Position numbers and translations under genes: made by a program
The notes under the pieces: model-generated
The model's database searches: none
The model's input: the letters and a program-made list of their open reading frames with translations, nothing else
What the model was told of the DNA's origin: nothing
Assembly (NCBI GenBank): GCA_020344215.1
Contig: CP070815.1
Coordinates: forward strand, 790,934 to 837,737
Length of the DNA: 46,804 nt
Reading direction: 5' to 3'
Source: Gemmatimonadota bacterium
Lineage (GTDB): Bacteria; Gemmatimonadota; Gemmatimonadetes; Palauibacterales; KS3-K002
In this document: positions 34,955-42,750 of the stretch, one piece after another
Layout of the letters: every line of letters starts with the position of its first letter
How positions within the stretch are numbered: the stretch's first letter is position 1

Positions 34955-36907
34955 ATGCGCAAACTCGCTCCGATCCCGCTGCTTTGCCTGTTCTCGCTAG
35001 CGACACCCGCCCAGGCGGCTCAGGAACCCGGACGCATCGAAGTCGCCGGTCCGAAGGCGGTGCTCACTAACGTGGCGTTCGACATCCGCTTCACGGTGCC
35101 GGAACTGCCCGGACCCGGCGCGTGGTCCGTTGCACTGGCGGACGGCCGGGTGCTGGCCACCGGCGACGCCGCCCCGGGCGATGAAGTCGAGGTGTCCGGG
35201 ATCAGGCTCGAGCGCCGCTCGGACCTGCCGCTGCGGGTGTCGGCTGCGAGCCAGACGGTTGAGTTCGACCCGCTGATGTTCCCGGGTTGGTTCAGCATCC
35301 TGCCTCCGCTGCTCGCGATCGCCCTGGCGCTCATCTTCCGTGAGGTCGTCATCGCGTTGTTCGCCGGGATCTGGCTCGGCGCCCTCTTCGTCGTAGGCCT
35401 CAACCCGATAGCCGCGACGCTTCGCACGGTCGACACCTTCGTGGCGCCGGCGCTCGCCCACCCGGATCACGCGGCCATCATCATCTTCAGCCTGATGCTG
35501 GGTGGAATGGTCGGGCTGATGGGCCGCAGCGGGGGCACACGCGGGATCGTGGAAGCGCTGGCACCGCTGGCGACGACGCGGCGGCGCGGCCAGCTGGCGA
35601 CCTATCTGGCCGGCCTGGCGATCTTCTTCGACGACTACGCCAACACGCTGATCGTCGGGAACACGCTACGGCCTATCACCGACCGGCTGCGCATCTCGCG
35701 CGAGAAGCTGTCCTACCTCGTCGACTCAACCGCCGCGCCGGTGGCGGCGATCATCTTCGTGTCGACCTGGGCGGGCTACGAGATCGGGCTGATCGGCGAC
35801 GGCTTGCAGGCGGCGGCCAACCAGGTGGCAAGCGCCGATCCAGCCCTCGCCGCGCGGCTCGAGGCGGCGAGCCCGTTCGCCGTCTTCCTCAGCAGCATAC
35901 CCTACCTGTTCTACCCGATCCTGGCGCTCTGCATGGTCTTCCTGGTCGCCTGGACGCAGCGCGACATCGGTCCGATGCTGGCGGCGGAGCGGCGGGCAGC
36001 GCAGGGCGACGGCGTTTATCGGGCTGGTGCGATGTTGATGGTCGACACGAGCGCCGAGCTGCTGGACGCGAAGCAGGAGTCACCACGCCGCTGGTACAAC
36101 GCGGCGATCCCGGTGGTCACGGTTGTCCTGGTCGTACTGCTCGGGCTCTACTTCGACGGGCGCGCGAGCCTCGGCGAGCCTGGATCGCTGACCGACATTC
36201 TGGGAGCGGCCAACGCCTTCCATGCGCTGCTCTGGGGCTCGCTGGCGGGCGTGCTGGTCGCGTTCCTGCTGGCCACGGTACAGCGCATCCTGCAGATAAA
36301 GGAAGCGATCGAGGCATGGGCGGCTGGTATGCGCTCGATGCTTCTCGCCATCGTCATCTTGGTCCTGGCCTGGTCGCTGGGCGCCGCCACGGTAGCGGTC
36401 GGCACGGCCGAGTACGTGACACACATCCTCGAGTCGGCCGGCTTCCCGCTTCGCCTGCTGCCGGTTTCGGTCTTCGCGGCCGCGGCGTGCATCGCCTTCG
36501 CCACCGGGACCTCGTGGGCGACGATGGCGATCCTAATCCCGCTGGTGATTCCGCTGGCGGTGGCGCTGGGCGGCGGCATCGGCGGCGACGCGGACTACAC
36601 GCTGCTGCTCGGCACGATCAGCTCGGTGCTGGCCGGCGCAATCTTCGGTGACCACTGCTCGCCGATCTCGGACACGACGGTGCTGAGCTCGATGGCCTCG
36701 GCCGCCGACCACGTGGACCACGTGCGTACGCAGCTGCCCTACGCGCTGGTCGTGGCGGTGGTGGGCATGATCGTGGGTGACATCCCCACGGCTTACGGAG
36801 TTCCCTGGTTCGTATCCTACGCCGTCGGCATAGCCGTACTATTCCTGGTGCTCCGTTTCTTCGGCGGCGTTGTGGATCAGGGCGCGCTGAGGATAGACCA
36901 AACCTGA
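34955..36907 (+). CDS. NhaC-family Na+/H+ antiporter with secreted N-terminal domain
   Basis: The 650-residue protein starts with a signal peptide (MRKLAPIPLLCLFSLATPAQA, about 1-22). A small beta-rich region of about 80 residues follows (IEVAGPKAVLTNVAFDIRF). The NhaC-type transporter then begins at about 108 with WFSILPPLLAIALALIFREV. Family segments are IFFDDYANTLIVGN, STAAPVAAI, GTSWATMAILIPLVIP and FGDHCSPISDTTVLSSMAS. About twelve helices are visible. The N-terminal domain would be periplasmic and is not part of the basic NhaC unit. It is the first gene upstream of ppa. No clear binding site precedes the ATG. Confidence 0.88.
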   Translation: MRKLAPIPLLCLFSLATPAQAAQEPGRIEVAGPKAVLTNVAFDIRFTVPELPGPGAWSVALADGRVLATGDAAPGDEVEVSGIRLERRSDLPLRVSAASQTVEFDPLMFPGWFSILPPLLAIALALIFREVVIALFAGIWLGALFVVGLNPIAATLRTVDTFVAPALAHPDHAAIIIFSLMLGGMVGLMGRSGGTRGIVEALAPLATTRRRGQLATYLAGLAIFFDDYANTLIVGNTLRPITDRLRISREKLSYLVDSTAAPVAAIIFVSTWAGYEIGLIGDGLQAAANQVASADPALAARLEAASPFAVFLSSIPYLFYPILALCMVFLVAWTQRDIGPMLAAERRAAQGDGVYRAGAMLMVDTSAELLDAKQESPRRWYNAAIPVVTVVLVVLLGLYFDGRASLGEPGSLTDILGAANAFHALLWGSLAGVLVAFLLATVQRILQIKEAIEAWAAGMRSMLLAIVILVLAWSLGAATVAVGTAEYVTHILESAGFPLRLLPVSVFAAAACIAFATGTSWATMAILIPLVIPLAVALGGGIGGDADYTLLLGTISSVLAGAIFGDHCSPISDTTVLSSMASAADHVDHVRTQLPYALVVAVVGMIVGDIPTAYGVPWFVSYAVGIAVLFLVLRFFGGVVDQGALRIDQT

Positions 36908-36927
36908 GCTTCTTGGGAGGGCGCGAT

Positions 36928-37449
36928 ATGAGCCTGTACGACCTTCCGGCCGGCCCGTCGGCTCCCGAGATCGTCAGCGTGGTCGTCGAGATACCCAAGG
37001 GTTCGCGGAACAAGGTCGAGTATGACAGCGAGGCCGGCGTCTTCCGGCTGGACCGCGTGCTCCACTCGCCGGTGCACTACCCCGGCGACTACGGGTTCAT
37101 CCCGGGAACCCTCTCGGCGGACGGCGATCCGCTCGACGCGCTGGTCCTGGTAACCGACCCGACATTCACCGGTTGCGTCCTCTCGGCACGCCCGATCGCC
37201 ATCCTGTTGATGACCGACGAGAAAGGCCAGGACGAGAAGGTGCTGGCCGTGCCTGACAAGGACCCGCGATTCGAAGAGGTGGTGGACATCGACGACCTGC
37301 CGGGCCACCTGCTGAAGGAAGTGGAGTACTTCTTCCAGGTTTACAAAGATCTCGAGGGCAAAGAGACAGCCGTCATGGGCTGGGAGCACGTCGGGACAGC
37401 CAAACAGGCGATTAGAGAGGCGATGGACGCGTTCCGGGGCGATTATTGA
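36928..37449 (+). CDS. ppa: Inorganic pyrophosphatase
   Basis: This soluble family I pyrophosphatase hydrolyses PPi and drives biosynthesis forward. The 173-residue protein, read from ATG 36928 with GGGAGG seven bases upstream, has VVEIPKGSRNKVEYD, HYPGDYGFIPGTL and the metal-binding DGDPLDALVL. VPDKDPRFEEV and a C-terminal helix with GKETAVMGWE follow. Length is typical. It lies 20 bases after the antiporter gene, probably cotranscribed. Confidence 0.96.
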   Translation: MSLYDLPAGPSAPEIVSVVVEIPKGSRNKVEYDSEAGVFRLDRVLHSPVHYPGDYGFIPGTLSADGDPLDALVLVTDPTFTGCVLSARPIAILLMTDEKGQDEKVLAVPDKDPRFEEVVDIDDLPGHLLKEVEYFFQVYKDLEGKETAVMGWEHVGTAKQAIREAMDAFRGDY

Positions 37450-37462
37450 CAGCTGAGAAGAA

Positions 37463-37505
37463 CTTGGGACTCGGTAACTGGATGTCGGATATTGGATGTT
37501 GAATC
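37463..37505. repeat. Heptameric-repeat element (copy 6)
   Basis: Between the convergent ppa and hydroxyacid dehydrogenase genes, four 7-base units follow in tandem: GGATGTC, GGATATT, GGATGTT, GAATCCT (37480-37507, the last reaching the stop codon). They are preceded by weaker units (ACTTGGG, ACTCGGT). Same class as copy 1. Confidence 0.6.
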
Positions 37506-38450
37506 CTACACGGGTGTCAGCAGTGGCTCCCGCCTCACCCCGAGCATGAGGTTTTCCCAGGCCAGCTCGAACATCTTTCTCCGCGTGTCCTCCGTGGCGC
37601 TGCCGACATGAGGGAGTAGGACCACATTGGACAGACGCTTGAGGCATTCCCTGATCTGCGGTTCGCCCTCGTAGACGTCCAGCCCCGCGCCGCGCAGCTT
37701 ACCTGATTCCAGAGCCTCGCAGAGTGCGTCCTCATCGACAATGCCGCCACGCGCCGTGTTGATCAGTATCGCGCCATCCTTCATGCGTGCGATCTGGTCT
37801 CGGCCGATGAGTCCCGCCGTCTCCTCGCTCAATTGGACGTGGATCGAGACCAGGTCGGCGCTGGCGAGGACCTCGTCCAACGATTCGATGCGACGCGCCC
37901 CGATCTCCGCCTCGAACTCGGGCTGCTCGATTCGATCCCAGTATACGACTTCCATCCCGAAGGGGATCGCGCGCCGGCCCACTGCTTGCCCGATCCGCCC
38001 GGCCCCGAGTAGCCCCAGCCTGCGGCCGCTCAGCTGCATGCCGAGGAGCAGTGTTGGGTGCCAGGTCCACTTCCCCTCCCTGGCGAGCCGCTCGGCTTCG
38101 ACGATGCGCCGGCTAACCGCCAGGATCAGCGACCAAGTGAGGTCAGCGGTAGCCCCGGTCAGAACGTCAGGTGTGTTGGAGACCGGCACGCCACGTGCGC
38201 GCGTCGCGTCGAGGTCGATGTTGTCGAAGCCGACGGCGAAGTTGGCGACGACCATGAGCTGCGGCAGGCGCTCCAGCACAGATTCGTCAACGCGCCGCGA
38301 GAGTAGCGGCAGCAGTCCTTTGTAGTCCCCTTCCGGTACGGCCGCCGATGTAGGCAGCCACTCGATCTGCACATCGGCCGGGACCTCCACGAACTGGAGG
38401 AAGTACCGGACCTCCTCGGCGACCAGAACGCGAATCTTGGATCCCGACAT
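37506..38450 (-). CDS. D-2-hydroxyacid dehydrogenase (NAD-dependent)
   Basis: The 314-residue protein has the catalytic N-terminal domain with VANFAVGFDNID. The Rossmann domain carries LGLLGAGRIGQAVGRRA, and MKDGAILINTARGGIVDEDAL holds the conserved arginine. DVYEGEP and the active-site histidine segment VVLLPHVGSAT close it. It is closest in pattern to glyoxylate/hydroxypyruvate reductases or phosphoglycerate-like dehydrogenases without a regulatory domain; the substrate cannot be told. It starts three bases after the tadA stop and ends the lexA-like-tadA-dehydrogenase run. Confidence 0.88.
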   Translation of the reverse strand: MSGSKIRVLVAEEVRYFLQFVEVPADVQIEWLPTSAAVPEGDYKGLLPLLSRRVDESVLERLPQLMVVANFAVGFDNIDLDATRARGVPVSNTPDVLTGATADLTWSLILAVSRRIVEAERLAREGKWTWHPTLLLGMQLSGRRLGLLGAGRIGQAVGRRAIPFGMEVVYWDRIEQPEFEAEIGARRIESLDEVLASADLVSIHVQLSEETAGLIGRDQIARMKDGAILINTARGGIVDEDALCEALESGKLRGAGLDVYEGEPQIRECLKRLSNVVLLPHVGSATEDTRRKMFELAWENLMLGVRREPLLTPV

Positions 38451-38453
38451 GAG

Positions 38454-38906
38454 CTAGCGCTTCGCCTGGAAGAACTCGCGGAGCAGCGCGCTCGCCTCTT
38501 CGGCCAGCACCCCGCTCTCGATGTCCACACGGTGATTGAGCCGCTCGTCCTGCACCAGGTTGCCCAGGCTGACGCACATGCCTGCCTTGGGATCGTGCGC
38601 GGCGAAGACCAGCCGCTCGACGCGCGCCAGCACGATGGCGCCCGCGCACATGGCGCACGGCTCCAGCGTGACGTAGAGGGTGCAGTCGCCGAGCCGCCAA
38701 TCGCCCTGCTTCGCCGCCGCCTCACGCAGGGCGAGGATCTCGGCGTGGGCGGTCGGATCGGCGAGCTCGCGGCTACGGTTGTGGTCCCGGGCGGCGAGCT
38801 GGCCGCCGCAGACGACAACCGCGCCCACGGGGACCTCGCCGCGGGAGGCGCCCGCGCGCGCTTCCTCCAGCGCGATGCTCATCCAATGTTCATTATCGGT
38901 GTTCAT
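38454..38906 (-). CDS. tadA: tRNA-specific adenosine deaminase
   Basis: TadA deaminates A34 to inosine in the wobble position of tRNA-Arg(ACG). The 150-residue zinc enzyme has the catalytic HAE motif in DPTAHAEILAL and PCAMCAGAI with the two zinc cysteines. The substrate-loop segment VFAAHDPKAGMCVSLGNL is also present. The ATG at 38906 was kept; codon 9 is an alternative ATG. It lies between the LexA-like gene and the dehydrogenase, 62 bases after the former. Confidence 0.94.
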   Translation of the reverse strand: MNTDNEHWMSIALEEARAGASRGEVPVGAVVVCGGQLAARDHNRSRELADPTAHAEILALREAAAKQGDWRLGDCTLYVTLEPCAMCAGAIVLARVERLVFAAHDPKAGMCVSLGNLVQDERLNHRVDIESGVLAEEASALLREFFQAKR

Positions 38907-38968
38907 CGAGCTCCAAGCCCTCCCCGCCCGGCCGCCCCCCCGCCTCAGTGTCCCGATGAACGTCTTGG

Positions 38969-39550
38969 CTAGTCTCTCGGCAGGGTACGCAGCAGCGCCC
39001 GGGCCACGCCCAAGAAGCGCGGCGCCGCTCCGCCATTCTCCGACCCGTGCGCAGCGGATCGCGATGCCTCCGCTGAATCGCGAAGCTGGATCGCTCCGTC
39101 ACACTCGTAGACCGCCAGGTCGGAGTCGCCGGCATCCTCACACGGCTCGACGAGCACCAAGTCGCCGCCGAGCACGCCCAACCCGGCGGCGTCGCTGCTG
39201 GCGCGGACCATGAAGCAGTCGGCGGAACAGGCGAAGGAACGATCGAGGTCGTAGCGGGCTTCTACCTCTTCGTCGGCAGCCTCGTAGACCCCGTTGCGGT
39301 ACACGGGGATGGTGTAGGTCTCAGGGCTGAGATTGAGCCCCAGGATCCGCAGGGCCCGGGACCGCGAGGGTGTGCGGTCGAGATAGCCTTTCCGTTGCAG
39401 GGACTGGAGGTGTTCCGTGACGGTCTTGGTCGAGCGGATTCCGAAGCGCGTACCGATCTCCCGGATACTCGGCTGGAAAGTCTCGCGTTTCAGGTACTCG
39501 ACGAGGTAGTTGTAAATCCGTCGCTCGATGACCGTGAGCGTCTCAGACAT
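38969..39550 (-). CDS. LexA-like regulator lacking autoproteolysis residues
   Basis: The N-terminal 75 residues form a LexA winged helix: ERRIYNYLVEYLKRETFQPSIREIGTRFG-like, with STKTVTEHLQSLQRKGYL as recognition part. The C-terminal half aligns to the LexA S24 peptidase fold (FMVRASSDAAGLGVLGGDLVLV). However, the catalytic serine of GxSM appears replaced by SDAA, the general-base lysine position holds arginine (IQLRDS), and the Ala-Gly cleavage site is not found (NGVYEAADEE). The protein should bind DNA but not self-cleave. It has 193 residues and GGAGG before the ATG. Its leader of about 195 bases is highly structured. The alignment was made by eye. Confidence 0.78.
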   Translation of the reverse strand: MSETLTVIERRIYNYLVEYLKRETFQPSIREIGTRFGIRSTKTVTEHLQSLQRKGYLDRTPSRSRALRILGLNLSPETYTIPVYRNGVYEAADEEVEARYDLDRSFACSADCFMVRASSDAAGLGVLGGDLVLVEPCEDAGDSDLAVYECDGAIQLRDSAEASRSAAHGSENGGAAPRFLGVARALLRTLPRD

Positions 39551-39604
39551 GGGAGCCTCCAGAGCCCGGCGGAAGGGAAACGACGCCAGCGCCGCCGCAC
39601 TCTG

Positions 39605-39732
39605 GTCCGATTAGGACACCGACACGGCTACGGGGCGACCGTCCGCCTTCAACAGGTCGCTCTCAGGGGGAGAGGTTCTTTTTATAGGTTGCTGGCGAGC
39701 TTGCCCGCCGTTTCTCCCGAAGTTGTTGAGAG
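39605..39732 (-). promoter_or_regulatory. Structured 5' leader upstream of the lexA-like gene
   Basis: In the minus-strand transcript a three-tier nested stem forms. CTCTCA...TGAGAG is outermost (39727-39732 with 39660-39665). GGGAGA...TCTCCC is next (39713-39718 with 39668-39673). GGCGGGC...GCTCGCC is innermost (39703-39709 with 39694-39700). A 20-base A-rich strand (TATAAAAAGAACC) stays unpaired on one side. It is followed by hairpin GCGACC/GGTCGC (39635-39660) and GTCC/GGAC (39605-39617). It starts about 13 bases after the predicted transcript start. No terminator is seen. I do not recognise a known riboswitch class. Confidence 0.5.
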
Positions 39733-39751
39733 AAGAATCCGCTGCAAAACC

Positions 39752-39780
39752 AGTTTAGGTAACTCGCGCGCACTCGTCAA
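39752..39780 (-). promoter_or_regulatory. Promoter of the lexA-like operon
   Basis: TTGACG (39780-39775), 17 bases, then TAAACT (39757-39752) on the minus strand. The -35 box overlaps the gltX stop codon. The start near 39745 gives a leader of about 195 bases before the lexA-like ATG. Confidence 0.7.
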
Positions 39781-41222
39781 CCATCTCGCAAACGTGCAAG
39801 AGCATCGTCGATGCGACTCATTACGAGCTCGCGACCCATGAGATCCATCACCTCGAAGATGCCCGGACTCACCGCCAGGCCGGTGAGCGCGACGCGCAGC
39901 GGGTGGATGAGCTTGCCCGCGCCCATGCCCATAAGTTCAGCAATAGCACGGAGTTGCAGCTCTAGCTCCCCCTCCTCCCAACCCTCTAACTCGGCTAGCT
40001 CGCTCCGCAGACGCTCGAGCTGTTCCACGGTCGCGGCCCGGTCCTTCCAGTGCTTCGCCGCCGCCCGCTCGTCGGGTTGTATTTCGCCCGCGAAGAACGG
40101 ACGCGTTTGTTGCAGCGCGTGATGGATTGTCCGCGCCCTTGGTTTGACGAGATCGAGCACCTGCTCGAACCAGGCACGGCGGTTCTCAATCTGCTCATGA
40201 GACGCGATGCCCCGCTCGATGAGCAGCGGGCCGATCAACTCAGCCAACTCCGAGCCCGAAGTGTTGGACATGTGCTGCAGGTTCAGCGACTCGAGCTTGC
40301 CGTGATCGAAGATCGCCGGCTTCCGATTGATGCGCTCGAGGCTGAAGCGGTCGATCAGCTCGTCCAGCGACATGAACTCCTGGTCGTCGCCGGGCGACCA
40401 GCCGAGCAGGGCGAGGAAGTTGTCCATCGCCTGCGGCAGCAATCCGCTCTTCCGGTACTCGGCGAGGGCCGTCGCACCATGCCGCTTTGACAGTCGCTTA
40501 CCGTCGGGCCCCAGGATGAGGGGCACGTGGCAGAATACGGGCATCTCCGCCCCGAGCGCCCGATAGATCTGGATCTGCTTGGGCGTGTTCGAGATGTGAT
40601 CTGCCCCACGTATCACATGAGTGATCCCCATGCCGATATCGTCGGAGACGACCGCCAGGTTGTAGGTGGGCGTCGAGTCGGATCGCAGGATGACGAAATC
40701 ATCGATGTCGCGGTTCCTGAACCGGGTGGTGCCGCTCACCACGTCGTCCCAGGCGGTCTCACCGTCCGGCATGCGGAAGCGGATCGCGTGGGGCTCGCCG
40801 CCGGCGGCACGGCGTCCGGCGTCATCCGGGTTAAGGTCGCGGCAGCGGCCGTCGTAAGCGGCGGCGCGCCCGAGCTCTTTCGCGGCTGCGCGCATAGCCT
40901 CCAGCTGTTCGGGCTTGCAGAAGCAGCGGTAGGCGGCGCCAGAGTCGACGAGTCGCCGCACGTCGGCACGGTGGCGCTTGAGGCCGTCGGCCTGGTGGTA
41001 GGGGCCTTCGTCCCAGGCGATGCCCAGCCAGGCCAGGCCGTCAAGGATGGCCTGGGTGAGCTGTTCTTGGGTGCGCTCGCGGTCGGTATCCTCGATGCGG
41101 AGCACGAAGACGCCGTCCTCGTGGCGGGCGAAGAGCCAATTGAAGAGCGCGGTGCGGGCACCGCCGACGTGGAGGAAGCCGGTGGGGCTGGGCGCGAAGC
41201 GGACGCGTGGTCTATCCATCAT
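39777..41222 (-). CDS. gltX: Glutamyl-tRNA synthetase
   Basis: GltX charges tRNA-Glu. The 481-residue class I enzyme has the HIGH-type motif in APSPTGFLHVGGARTAL (residues about 10-26). A zinc-type cluster with CFC near 98 and YDGRC follows. ITHVIRGADHISNT and the KMSKS-type motif KRLSKRHG complete the core. The C-terminal half is the helical anticodon-binding cage. The start is ATG 41222, or the next codon ATG 41219. It begins 18 bases after the intrinsic terminator of tRNA-Ser, so it depends on read-through or a promoter inside that terminator. Confidence 0.95.
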   Translation of the reverse strand: MMDRPRVRFAPSPTGFLHVGGARTALFNWLFARHEDGVFVLRIEDTDRERTQEQLTQAILDGLAWLGIAWDEGPYHQADGLKRHRADVRRLVDSGAAYRCFCKPEQLEAMRAAAKELGRAAAYDGRCRDLNPDDAGRRAAGGEPHAIRFRMPDGETAWDDVVSGTTRFRNRDIDDFVILRSDSTPTYNLAVVSDDIGMGITHVIRGADHISNTPKQIQIYRALGAEMPVFCHVPLILGPDGKRLSKRHGATALAEYRKSGLLPQAMDNFLALLGWSPGDDQEFMSLDELIDRFSLERINRKPAIFDHGKLESLNLQHMSNTSGSELAELIGPLLIERGIASHEQIENRRAWFEQVLDLVKPRARTIHHALQQTRPFFAGEIQPDERAAAKHWKDRAATVEQLERLRSELAELEGWEEGELELQLRAIAELMGMGAGKLIHPLRVALTGLAVSPGIFEVMDLMGRELVMSRIDDALARLRDG

Positions 41223-41239
41223 GCCTGTCGTTTCCCGTC

Positions 41240-41277
41240 AAAAAGGTGGGGCTGTGTCTCACACGAGACGCAGCCCC
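41240..41277 (-). terminator. Rho-independent terminator after tRNA-Ser
   Basis: On the minus strand GGGGCTG/CAGCCCC and GTCTC/GAGAC pair around a short loop (41248-41277). CACC and TTTTT follow (41244-41240). It lies 15 bases after the tRNA 3' end and 18 bases before the gltX start codon, so it may act as an attenuator for gltX. Confidence 0.85.
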
Positions 41278-41292
41278 TCGGATCTGAGGCGA

Positions 41293-41382
41293 TGGCGGAG
41301 AGGGTGGGATTCGAACCCACGAGGGGCTTACGCCCCCAACACCTTAGCAGGGTGCCGCCTTAAGCCGCTCGGCCACCTCTCC
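41293..41382 (-). tRNA. tRNA-Ser (GCT)
   Basis: The 90-base gene includes an encoded CCA. Acceptor GGAGAGG pairs with CCTCTCC and the discriminator is G. The anticodon loop CTGCTAA gives anticodon GCT for AGC/AGU serine codons. A long variable arm (GGGGGCGTAAGCCCC) is present, as in class II tRNAs, and the T-arm is GTGGG TTCGAAT CCCAC. Confidence 0.96.
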
Positions 41383-41420
41383 CCTGGGTGCCGGCCCTTT
41401 TGGGTCGGCCGGTCCGCTAC

Positions 41421-41449
41421 AACCTACGCGGCGGCGGTACGAGGCTCAA
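41421..41449 (-). promoter_or_regulatory. Candidate promoter of tRNA-Ser
   Basis: TTGAGC (41449-41444), 17 bases, TAGGTT (41426-41421) on the minus strand. The transcript would begin near 41414, about 32 bases before the mature tRNA. A hairpin AAAAGGG/GGCCC-type sequence follows. The boxes are weaker than those of the other tRNA. Confidence 0.45.
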
Positions 41450-41491
41450 GGTCGGAACCAGGAACCACCGCAGGCGCTCGCGGGTCGGTCG

Positions 41492-41593
41492 GAGGTGGGA
41501 GAACCACTCGCTCCGGGCTCGCGCCACCTCCAGAAAGCAGCCTCACCCTCAGTGGTGAGCTCGCGACCTCCGCGAGGTGGTTCTCCCACCTCC
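41492..41593. repeat. 102-bp cruciform-like element with 17-bp perfect ends
   Basis: GGAGGTGGGAGAACCAC (41492-41508) is the perfect reverse complement of 41577-41593. Inside are two adjacent hairpins. CTCACC/GGTGAG (41542-41559) and CTCGCG/CGCGAG (41560-41576) abut each other and the outer stem, giving a near three-way junction. CCACCTCC at 41524-41531 can also pair with the first eight bases, offering an alternative fold. No target-site duplication or transposase is seen. It lies in the 510-base gene-poor stretch between the SDR gene and tRNA-Ser (41383-41892). Confidence 0.65.
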
Positions 41594-41652
41594 TCCCCTT
41601 CGACCAGACCGAGTGCGCGTGGTGGTCCTCACCTCCTCGGGCGTGTGCCGCC

Positions 41653-41847
41653 TCAGCCGCCCGGCATCAGCGGGGCCGCCTCCTGAAGGGCCGTCTCCCA
41701 GGCTCGTCGGGAGGCTTCGTCGAAATCCTCTGCGTACGGCGCCATCGCTTCGACGCCGCAACGGTAGGCATCGATGCGGTCGCAGTCGATCCTTGGCAGC
41801 GCCGTGGCATCCGCGGAGACATATAAGGTCACGGTGTCGATGTGCAC
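41653..41847 (-). pseudogene. Possible gene remnant or small acidic protein
   Basis: A 64-residue frame read from GTG 41847 (HIDTVTLYVSADATALPRID) has plausible protein-like composition and two cysteines. The frame continues upstream for about 15 codons as GACHRGSFTADV before a TAG, with no binding site and no initiator of good quality. It may be the end of a decayed gene, or a short gene with an unrecognised start. It is the only coding-like pattern in 41383-41892. No family was recognised. Confidence 0.3.
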
Positions 41848-41892
41848 GTCGGCGGTGAAGGAGCCGCGGTGACAGGCGCCGACCCGTGCGCT

Positions 41893-42720
41893 CTACTTCG
41901 GGTGCCTTTCTGACCGAGAGCCCGTGAACTCGTCCATGCTGCGGCTCACACCGAGAAAACCGATCAACGCGTCGAACCAGCTTACCGGCAATATGCGCAG
42001 CGGCAGGGCCGCGTAGACGAAGCGTGGCATGAGCAGGCGGCGGCGGTTCTTACGGATCGCCTTGACGATCCTGCTCGCCACGTACTCGGGGTCGAGGATG
42101 GGCAGTATCCAGGGGAAGCGTGTCTTCACCCCTTCGAACATCCCGGTGTTCACGTAGAAGGGGCAGACGACGGTTGTTCTGATGTCGTGCCCCCCGCGTG
42201 CGAGCTCCAGGCGCAGGGCCTCATCGAAGCCCACGGCGGCGAACTTGCTGGCGCTGTAGTCGGTGAGCCTCGGCGCCGCCGCCAAGCCGGCAGCCGAGGC
42301 GACCGTCACTATGTGGCCAGCTCCGCGCTCCAGCATGGCCGGCAGGAAGGCGCGCACCGTCCAGAAGTGGGCCAAGGTGTTGATGTCGAAGGTGCGGCGG
42401 ATCTCAGCGTCCTCGGCCTCGAGGATCGGCTTACCGGTGACGATACCGGCGTTGTTGATCACGATGTCCACCGGGCCGTGCTCTTTAAGCACGCGATTCG
42501 CCGTGGCCTCGATCGCGCCTTTGTTGGAGACGTCGCAGCGGTAGGGAGAGGCCTTGTGGCCACGACCCTCGATCTCCCGGGTGACCTCGGCCAGCGCCTC
42601 CTCGTCGATATCCCAGAGGATGACGCGGGCGCCCTCGGCGGCGATCTTCTCGGCAAGTAGCCGTCCGATGCCGCTGGCAGCGCCGCTGATGAGGACGTTC
42701 TTCTCCCGGAACTCGGTCAT
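41893..42720 (-). CDS. Short-chain dehydrogenase/reductase (SDR)
   Basis: The 275-residue protein is a classical SDR: NAD(P) motif GAASGIG (13-19), NNAGIVTG, the catalytic SAAGLA serine region, and YSASK with tyrosine and lysine. An extra C-terminal part of about 60 residues has a hydrophobic stretch (FVYAALPLRILPVSWFDALIGF), which suggests membrane association. This resembles the retinol-dehydrogenase-like SDR16C group. Asp in WDID after the second strand favours NAD(H). The substrate is unknown. It is third in a three-gene operon, 30 bases after the royal-jelly-family gene. Confidence 0.88.
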   Translation of the reverse strand: MTEFREKNVLISGAASGIGRLLAEKIAAEGARVILWDIDEEALAEVTREIEGRGHKASPYRCDVSNKGAIEATANRVLKEHGPVDIVINNAGIVTGKPILEAEDAEIRRTFDINTLAHFWTVRAFLPAMLERGAGHIVTVASAAGLAAAPRLTDYSASKFAAVGFDEALRLELARGGHDIRTTVVCPFYVNTGMFEGVKTRFPWILPILDPEYVASRIVKAIRKNRRRLLMPRFVYAALPLRILPVSWFDALIGFLGVSRSMDEFTGSRSERHPK

Positions 42721-42750
42721 CGCCGGCTATCAATAACCCGGCGGCAACGT

